From positions 262,063,386 to 262,127,385 of the forward strand of contig NC_081406.1 in the NCBI RefSeq assembly GCF_030272615.1: a stretch of DNA of 64,000 nucleotides. Direction: 5' to 3'. The notes below the pieces were generated by a model. The model made no database searches. It was not told the DNA's origin and saw nothing but the letters and a program-made list of their open reading frames with translations. Below, one piece after another: positions 56,388-64,000 of the stretch; positions within the stretch are counted from its first letter, which is position 1, and the number at the start of each line of letters is the position of its first letter. Source of the stretch: Cryptomeria japonica. Lineage: Eukaryota; Streptophyta; Pinopsida; Cupressales; Cupressaceae. Both the position numbers and the translations under genes were made by a program.

Positions 56388-58375
56388 ATTGTCTTTTCCA
56401 CCATGACAATTTTATATCAACATTGCCTTTTACTATTATTTTAAAAGAAAATACATCAAATAATTAACATATATTTGCATAATTTTATACAACTCTTTTA
56501 TGGTTGATGTTACATGGTGTAGATACCATATGGAATAAATTTAACTTAATAATATTATCTACCATAATTAATAGGATTGGGATAAGTTCATAAATCTATA
56601 GGGCATGCTAACTTTGATATACTACCACGCTTGCCTATAAACACTACTATATAGATAAAATTGGGCCTACCATCACCTATCATTTTGGTCTGTTTGGAAA
56701 GTCTTGCATAAGTCCCACCATAATTTTTATCTTCCAACAAATAAAGAAATAAGCAACAAACCATGTGCCATAAGCATTTTTTTAACTACCATTTTAACTT
56801 GTTAAAACCTTGAGTAGAATTACTTGTTGACTCACATTTCTCTTGAAGTTTAATTGTACTTGGATGTTTCTTGATCCAAAAAGTCCACCAAAAGGGCCAT
56901 CATTTGATCACCCTTCTCAATGTATTTATAACTCCACTCAATCACTAGTCTCAATCAACTTGCCCTAAAATCAATGGTTGAGAAAAATTACCTCTACAAA
57001 CCAAATTTATTAAATCCTACATAGAAATCATTAAAATATTAAAAATAAATTTCATTTTTTTATGTATATGATCAAAAATCAAATCAAGAAAATTTCAAAT
57101 GTCCATTAGAGAATCTTGTTTAGACCTAATGCAAACATACTTGGAGCTAACACTAACAAATCAACAAAACTTGAGATTTTAGAAAATCAAAATTTAAAAA
57201 TGAAAACAAGGTATTTCAAACTAGGATTATTTGATAAATAATGATGAAAGAGAGGGTCAAGGTATGCTCGTGGAGAATGGTACCCATTAGAAATAGAATC
57301 AAAAAAATAAATGGAGGATATAGACCATAATTTAACAAATTTTGATTCAAATAACTTTATGTAATTGGGGGTACATCCAAGGATACAACCTTATCTTGGG
57401 ATTGTGGCTTGGTCTTATGTGTGATAGAGTCCCAAAAAATTTAGACATTCATCACAACTTATTGATTATTTCTTTGCCTGGACACCTATCAAGGAAAAGA
57501 GTAAATGATAGAGAAAACAACAAATATGTCAATACCGGGATTAACTACACTAAAAGATAGAGAAAAATAATAAATGTGAGGAAGACATCTAATACAAATG
57601 GCCATTCACCCTAATTGTGTACTATTAAATCTATAGGTTTGGTAGATTACAAATGTGTATTAACTAAAATTGATGTAGGGACATGGTTTTTTGGTATATG
57701 TAAACCTATATTGTAGTTCCCACTTCTCTCATTATGCCATAGGTCATAGCTTGGTCCTCTCTTTACACTCTAGATTGTGGCCTAGTCTTAGGGATGAATT
57801 GGTTGTGTATGTTAGAAATGGTTGAAATTTTATAGGGAGATCGATCTTGTCATTTTTGATGCACTTTCCTCTTGGAACTCTTCAATATTCCCTTTATATT
57901 ATATTTCACATAAAAACACCAATTTCAAAGAGGAAACCCTACAAAATAGAGTGCTTAATTAGGAGTCTAACTTGGTCAATTCTATTTCTGATTTTTAAGA
58001 AAAAAACTACCTAGTAGATAGAAAAGGTAAAATATTATAATAAAAATATATACTAATAAATCTAACCCTTTGATTTCATAAGAAAAGGAAATTGCATGTG
58101 TTACTAAAATGTAAATAAAGAAGGAAGCTAGGAAAAGGTGAAGTAGGGAGATAGAAAAAGCTATGCAAATGTTAGTTACCTAAATTAAAGGGTATTGAAT
58201 GGATAGAAAGATGTAAATGGTTCAAAGGGAAATCCTAGGAAAATCTAGACTATGATAACACGAGTTTTGAGGGAGAAAAAGTGAATCTAAGATAGATAAG
58301 AAACACTACAAAAACAAACCAAACATTAAGTTTGAGAAGGATTGAAATGAAAAATAAAAAATACTAATTTGGTAG
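56388..58375. other. AT-rich DNA without recognisable features
   Basis: No coding frame with a motif and no repeat pair. The 72-aa frame at 57342-57560 has no recognisable features. Confidence 0.5.
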
Positions 58376-58827
58376 TGTAAGAATTTGTTAAAAATAGCCA
58401 AGATCAAGAGCTCAATGAATAGCACATCAAGAGAGACAAAATATTGATTAGAATAAACTGTATTCTAATCAAGATGCAAAATACCATCAACTGGATTATG
58501 AAAAAATACATACAATGAAGATGAGCTTGCTTATAAAGGCAAGGCCATATGGATATATGAGAACACAATCATGACATGTGGCTCAATGAGAAACAAGGGT
58601 AGGTGAGGGTAGTTAGGAGAAATAATAAAGTATTCCACAAGAGGTGGATCACCCATCGAAGGTGGAATGTGAAAACAAGATAAGATCACAAAAGGTGGAA
58701 TTTCTCTTACAAGCAACTTTCCTATGTTTACACTTCCCTAAGTGTCTCATATGCAAACTACTATGAAATACATTACCCTAAGTCAACTTAAGTAAAGTGT
58801 AATTATGAGACATAATTTACACCAACA
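58376..58827 (-). repeat. 3' LTR of minus-strand copia derivative
   Basis: 452 bp; minus strand starts TGTTGGTGTAAATTATG and ends AAATTCTTACA. A TATA-like TTTATAAGC lies at about 58530-58538 (minus). It is preceded on - by ACGTAAGGGGGG. Confidence 0.75.
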
Positions 58828-59100
58828 CCCCCCTTACGTGCAGCTTAGGGGAATGCAGACTTCAGTTAACCATACAAGATGGGTCCCATCTACGAGGCCA
58901 TGTTAGGTACCCATGTACAACTGCAATTAAATCTCTCACAAACGGAGAAAGGGAGAAAACCACATGGGAAAAAAAATCCCACCCAAAAGAGAGATGAAAA
59001 TACAAAATAACTCTCAAAGAAGAAGTATGAGAAGGACAAAACACCATGTGAGGAAAAAGACCCCCATAAGAGAGAAGAAGAGAGAAGAAGTAGCCCCCCT

Positions 59101-60607
59101 TCAATGTACAATTTTCACCAATGGTAGAAGCTCAAAACTGAATGAAGAAGTTGCTACACAATCGTCAAACAACATTCCTCCCCTTGGGAAGAAACAAAAC
59201 CAAAGGTGTATCCACGAAGTCTCCCCAATCACGAAGGGAAGATGTAGGAAAAAACTCAAGATGTAAGGAGTCTTTGAAAATTTCTCAAGTGTCCCCATGT
59301 CGATGTTGAAAGTTTCCCCCTCCAAATTAGGTGTATTGAGCCACATTACTGAAAAGGACAATCCAAGATCTAGTGGAGATGAATATAGAATATGATCCAA
59401 AGATTCACATGTCTCCTCTAAGGAAAAAGAGACCTCCTCCAAGTGTTGTACATAAGTATCCACAATCATGTCAACCTCAAAAGAATGATCATGTAGAGAA
59501 TGAATAAGAGGGTCAGAGTTATCCCTCACAACAATTGAAGAAGGATCATCTCCATCAAAGAGAATATGAATATCATCAATGATGTCTCCCAAATTTACAA
59601 TGTTTGTCAAGTAGTCATCCCAAGGAACTGAAGCTGGAAGACAAGGTATATCCTGCAACACTGAATCACAAGAAAGCAAAACTATAGCATCAATAGGTGC
59701 AATAGGAGATGTGATATCAATAGGAGGAGATGAAATAATAGTCTCAAGAATGGGGTCACATGTGAGAACACCCAAGTCCAAGTAACCAAAGTTCTCCTCG
59801 ATATCTGAATCCACATAATAAGTGTAATCATCATGTGAAGAATCAACATCATCAATAGGACCGAAATGTGAAAAGGAGTACAACCAAGATGCATGATCCA
59901 CAATCCTAGTAGCAATGATAGATCTACTCTCCAAGTCTCTAATGATAACTGAATTAGGTGTGAACTCCATAGTCTTCCTTGTTGCCCCATGAGTGATTTG
60001 ATAGATGGAAATAATATTGTTTATCAAATGAGGTGCACACAACACATCATTAAAGGAGTTATCCCCAATAGCAATATATCCTTTCCCAATCACATCCATA
60101 TATGCATGATTTCCCATCAAAATCGATGGCATGATGCAAGGCTCAAATGAAGAGAACATAGGCTGTGAAGATGCCATATGATGAGAAGCTCTTGAATCTA
60201 GAAGCCATCTCCCCAAATCATGACTTGTAGTAGCACAAAGAGCTTGTCTTTTACTTGTCCCAAAAGTGTGATCCTTTACTTTATCAAATTCAATTTGTTT
60301 GAAATAAGAAGATGAAGTAGACATTCTAGAAGGCAAATTGATTCTATTCTTCTCAAGAAGATGTTTCAATTCATCAATATCCTTCTTGTAACAATTGTGT
60401 TTATCATGTCTTGACTTCTTGCAATATGCACAAAAGAGCTTCTCCTTATACGATTTTCCCTTAGGTGAGGATGTAGAATCAACTTGTTGTGGAGAGGATG
60501 ATTGTTCTCTATCTTGTTATGGCTTTGGTTTAGACTGCTTTTGGTTCTTGTCTTTTCCTTGATTACTTTGATTCCCTTTATTATCCACCAAAGCTTGGGA
60601 CTTTTAA
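59101..60607 (-). pseudogene. Copia gag C-terminus and protease with novel acidic extension
   Basis: Read on - from about 60605 with one TAA at about 60516, then open to 59101. The zinc knuckle CAYCKKSRHDKHNC (CX2CX4HX4C) is at 60393-60434. The copia protease follows: GRWLLDSRASHHMASSQP, with DSRA in place of DSGA, then GNHAYMDVIGKGYIAIG and DVLCAPHLINNIISIYQ. From about residue 170 the protein continues for 250 residues that are Asp/Ser/Ile-rich (DDVDSSHDDYTYYVDSD, NLGDIIDDIHILFDGDD) and unlike integrase. The open frame and composition suggest a real coding extension. The Gly-to-Arg change should abolish protease activity. Confidence 0.75.
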
Positions 60608-60608
60608 G

Positions 60609-60637
60609 TGTTGGCATTATAACAGACAAAGGGAGAT
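60609..60637 (+). other. 3' internal end with polypurine tract of a plus-strand copia element
   Basis: ACAGACAAAGGGAGAT directly precedes the LTR start at 60638. This is the layout of a 3' LTR, although the same LTR is followed by a primer site. Confidence 0.5.
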
Positions 60638-62122
60638 TGTTGGCATTTCAATAAGGATATTGAGAAGGTTGTTGATGATTATGGATATAACTGATTAAGG
60701 ATGTTTACTCTTAATATTATTATTTTGTCATTGATGTCAAGTAATTGATTTTCTAATTCAGTATGATGTTGCCATATCTTAAGAAGTATGATTTGATGAG
60801 TATAAAGATGTCAGTAAAAGACACAGAAAGAATGTGATGAATAAGGGGAGGAATAAGTTATTCAATGGGCAACTATTACCGAGTTAGACAATGATGAGAT
60901 CATGATGTTTAGACTGTTTTGATATCATACATATGTTATTGATTATAAGGTTAATACTATACTATGTTACCAAGCAAAGAAGCTAGTCGGTAAACCCTAA
61001 GGAACCTAGTCGGTAAACCCTAAGGTTATCGCTATTGGTTAATGAAGGCAAAATGTCTACCGAGTGAAGTTTAGTATTTATCGAGTTGCAACCGAGTAAT
61101 AATAGAATGCATTAAATGAATATAAACATTATTTAATGAAGGAAGCTGATGAGCTGGAATTGATTAAATGATTGGTATGTCGTGCATGAAGTTTGTTAAA
61201 GAATCTATGGCAAAGGAAAATTGGCAGGAAGATCTACATCGCAGATTGAACCACAATACCCTAGCACAAGTTCCACGAAATTTATGCAAGTTCCAAGGCG
61301 GGGTAAAACATTTTCAAATCAAAGGATACATTGAACCTAGTCAAGTTTGAAGATCTGATGGCTATGATTGATCATGGGAAATGTGATCAAGGAGATTAAG
61401 TGGTTAGCAAGTTTTTATAAATAAGGAACTGTTGATAAACAATGTATGCGGGCAAGTGTATGCACAGGGATGCTACATAGTGATTACCGAGCACAAAAGC
61501 TTGAAGACCTATTTTAATAACAGAGTATAGAGCCCAGCAGATGGACAAGATAAGTCCTATATTGTATTGAGCAAATAAGAATCTTCTTTAGCATTTTAGA
61601 TGTGAAGTTGTAGATAGATTTTTATTACTGTTATCTTGTGAAGTGACAGAAAATCTCTTAACCGAGTGGACTTCACAGTCTTATTTGTAAAACCCTCTAG
61701 CAAGGTGACATTATGATTGAGTGTTTGAAATCCTTTAACAAGGTCACTTCTAACAAGGTGAAGATCCTAACAGATCTGAGGGAAATCCCTTAACCAGGTC
61801 ACATCTAGCAATGTGTTTGTAATCTTTAACAGGATTTTCTTTTAACCGAGCATACTCTAGAAGAGTATATTTCTTAGTGGGTTTGAAATCCCACAGTGGT
61901 TTTTCCCTATTTGGGTTTCCACATTAAATCTGGTGTTATGAGGATTATGATGTTTATATGCTTTTGAGTTTGCATGTTTAGCAGTTTTGGTTATATTACT
62001 GAAGTATATGTTACCGAGGTTGAATCTGTTGTTTTTATGGAAGATTAAGTTTGTATGATTCACCCCCCCCTCTCATCTTATTAGCTTGGCATCTGTACTT
62101 ACATTAAGTATTAGAACTATCA
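60638..62122 (+). repeat. LTR of plus-strand copia element
   Basis: About 1485 bp, TGTTGGCATTTCAATAAGG...TTAGAACTATCA. TATA box TATAAATA at 61416-61423. Short ACCGAG and GGTAAACCCTAAGG repeats occur at 60985-61095. The right end is fixed by the primer site, the left end by the polypurine tract. The other LTR lies outside the window. Confidence 0.75.
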
Positions 62123-62124
62123 AT

Positions 62125-62136
62125 TGGTATTAGAGC
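62125..62136 (+). other. Primer-binding site, tRNA-iMet type
   Basis: TGGTATTAGAGC, one transition from TGGTATCAGAGC. Confidence 0.8.
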
Positions 62137-62187
62137 TTTGGACTCTAGAAGAAAAAGTTTGAAGGTACTTGAGTAAAAGATCCAAAG

Positions 62188-63540
62188 ATGTATAAGAGGG
62201 ATGCACTGAAGCTAGACAAGTCGAGTTTCTCTACATGGCAGAAAAGGATGAGGCTGCACCTATTAGGAGTTGGAGAATATGCTGTATATTATCTGGAGGA
62301 TCATTTCATTACACCTAGCACCTATCCATTAACAATGGAAGAGATAAAGGCAAAGAAAGAACATATTCAAGCAATGATTGAAATAACATCTGCATTGACC
62401 GACTCAGAGTTTAATGATCTAGAAGGCTGCAATGATGCAAAGGCAATGTGGGACAAGCTCATATCTGTGTATGGCGGTGATGAACATGTTCAAAGAGCAA
62501 AAGTGGATAGTCTAAGAGGGCAACTTGAATCTATGAGGATGAATGAAGGTGAGAACATAACTCAGTACAGTACAAGATTAAAGGAGATTGTCAATCAAAT
62601 CAAAGGAGCAGGTGGAACTATTGAAGAAAAGGATATAACAAGTAAGTTGTTAAGAACTCTTCTACCAGCTTATGCAATCCGAGTCTCTGCAATCAATGAA
62701 TTGAGGTCTATACCCAATATGTCAGTTTCTTTAGATGCTACTATTGGTAAGCTACATGCATTTGAGTTAAGTAACTTTGATAACAGTGTGTCATCGGTAA
62801 ATAAAGTTGAATCTGCATTCAGTTCTTTTCATCTTGGTAAATCTAATGATTACAATGATAGAATGAGTAAGTATTCTGAAGGAGATCACAGTGGAGCAAG
62901 TGAAAGATTTCATAAAAAACATGGAGGAAGTACACAAACTGTATGAGGAAATCAGAAAGCAAGAAGAGTTTGAAGCACTATTAGCCAGAAGGTTACCGAG
63001 AGGCAAAGGTAAGTATAAAGGAAAAATACCTTTGAAATGTTTCAATTGTGATAAGATAGGACATATGGCTTCTAACTGTCCTGACAAAGATTCTACTAAA
63101 AAGAGAGATTACCGAGATGACAGACAAAAAGATAATCATTACAGAGGATATCGAGATTTCAAAAGAAGAGATAGAAAGTCATGCCTAATAGCCGATGAGG
63201 AATCAAATGATGATAAATCAGATGAAACTGATACAGAGGAAGTAGTTTATGTTGCTATCAAAGATGGATCAGATGAAGAAAGGTATGAAGAAAAAGCCCT
63301 AATATCTCACATAAATACTAATGATTCTTGGATCATAGATAGTGGATGCTCACATCACATGACAGGTGATAAACACAAGTTTGTTATGTTAGAAGATTAT
63401 GATGGAGGCTATGTAAGATTTGGTAATGATGCACCATGTACGGTAAAAGGTAAAGGATCTATAACACTTCTTGACAATGCTAAATGTAATGATGTTTATT
63501 GGGTTGAAGGATTGAAATACAATTTGTTGAGTGTAGCATA
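62188..63540 (+). pseudogene. Copia gag and protease, one frameshift
   Basis: ATG at 62188 (MYKRDALKLDKSSFSTWQKR). UBN2/gag-type region: AMWDKLISVYGGDEHVQRAK, RLKEIVNQIKGAGGTIEEKD, ITSKLLRTLLPAYAIRVSAI. Near 62870-62940 the frame shifts by one; the second frame gives EALLARRLPRGKGKYKGK and the zinc knuckle CFNCDKIGHMASNC. The protease keeps its active site: DSWIIDSGCSHHMTGDKHKF, then DVYWVEGLKYNLLSVA. The stop at 63539 (TAG) stands where CAG is expected before LNNTGYRI. Confidence 0.88.
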
Positions 63541-64000
63541 GCTAAACAACACAGGTTACCGAATAGAATTTCAGAAAGGAATTGTCAAACTTCATGACAA
63601 GCATGGAAAGTTAGCTGCTACCGGGACACAAACAAAAGGTAATACATTTCATGTTGACTCAACTTGAAATTAGTGTCTATATGCAAAGATAGATGATACC
63701 TGGTTATGGCGTAAAAGGTTTTGTCATGTAAATTTTGATAATCTGATCAAAATAAGCAAGAAGCACCCAGTAAGAGGTCTACCGAGTCCTGAGAAACTCG
63801 AGAATGCTATGTGCCGAGGATGCCAGATAGGTAAGATGACAAGATCAAGCTTTACAAGTAAGTCCTATACTTCTAAGGGAATTTTAGATCTTGTGCACAC
63901 TGATCTTTGTGGTCCTATGAAAGTTCAGAGTTATTATGGTGATAAATATTTCATATTATTTGTGGATGATTATTCAAGGATGATGTCAATTATGTTTTTA
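63541..64000 (+). pseudogene. Copia integrase N-terminus, partial
   Basis: After the TAG the same frame continues LNNTGYRIEFQKGIVKLHDK. A TGA and TAG at about 63665-63672 interrupt it, then GAG-pre-integrase: TWLWRKRFCHVNFDNLIKIS ... MCRGCQIGKMTRSSF (HHCC). The core begins LDLVHTDLCGPMKVQSYYG with the first catalytic Asp and runs to the window edge (FVDDYSRMMS). Confidence 0.88.

Larger units (their letters stand above)
58376..60607 (-). mobile_element. Ty1/copia-derived gag-protease element, 5' end missing
   Basis: 3' LTR 58376-58827, polypurine tract 58828-58836, and an internal region with gag end and protease. No integrase or RT. The 5' LTR and gag N-terminus are missing; the sequence switches at about 60607 to the 3' internal end and LTR of a plus-strand copia element. 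Confidence 0.75.
60638..64000 (+). mobile_element. Ty1/copia retrotransposon, 5' part
   Basis: LTR, primer site, gag, protease, pre-integrase zinc domain and the start of the integrase core, in copia order; it runs off the right edge. One frameshift in gag and two or more stops in pol. Confidence 0.9.

Noticed and set aside
55329-56421. AACATTG flanks as target duplication of the ORF1-only LINE
   Set aside because: Only 7 bp, and the right copy lies about 27 bp beyond the A-rich tail; likely chance.

Overview
The window is intergenic DNA from a large, repeat-rich plant nuclear genome, AT-rich and built almost entirely of nested retrotransposons. I found no host single-copy gene, tRNA, rRNA or CRISPR array. 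The TGGTATCAGAGC initiator-Met primer sites, a chromodomain gypsy element, a decayed Asp-tRNA type primer site, plant L1 LINEs with RNase H and DUF4283-like ORF1, and deep nesting all point to a seed plant. The amount of old, large non-autonomous elements would fit a gymnosperm, but that is inference.

Layout. (1) 1-6564: remains of an Athila-like Ty3/gypsy element on +: integrase, an extra ORF ('ORF A') split by a solo copia-like LTR (1923-3141, target duplication CACCT/CATCT), an LTR (4713-5946), primer site and a gag remnant. (2) 6565-14776: complete non-autonomous LTR element on -, target duplication ATAAG, with gag and protease remains but no RT or integrase. (3) 14777-18256: an inverted copy of the Athila-like LTR, a third diverged LTR, and gag-like remains of an older minus-strand element ('H'). 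(4) 18257-26148: dead chromovirus on + (Tekay/Del-like), inserted between the arms of a palindrome in H. (5) 26149-33735: leader, LTR and 3' part of H. (6) 33736-47223: 13.5 kb non-autonomous LTR element on -, perfect duplication AGATA, itself holding a 3.0 kb 5'-truncated LINE (40717-43733, 12-bp duplication). (7) 47224-56390: AT-rich DNA, a short tandem repeat, a 6.1 kb LINE on - (49062-55166, 17-bp duplication) that has lost its endonuclease and most of its RT, and an ORF1-only LINE remnant on +. (8) 56388-64000: non-coding DNA, a minus-strand copia-derived gag-protease remnant with its 3' LTR, and the 5' half of a plus-strand copia element running off the window.

How the parts relate. The nesting gives relative ages: host elements are oldest, and the insertions with matching duplications are younger. 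Most stop codons are explained by single C-to-T or G-to-A changes, as expected from methylated, silenced copies. The most unusual signal is that two LINEs carry an additional ORF downstream of the ORF2 RNase H domain. One of these ORFs ('ORF B') is of the same family as ORF A, which lies downstream of the gypsy integrase. The same accessory protein family thus appears in two unrelated retroelement classes.
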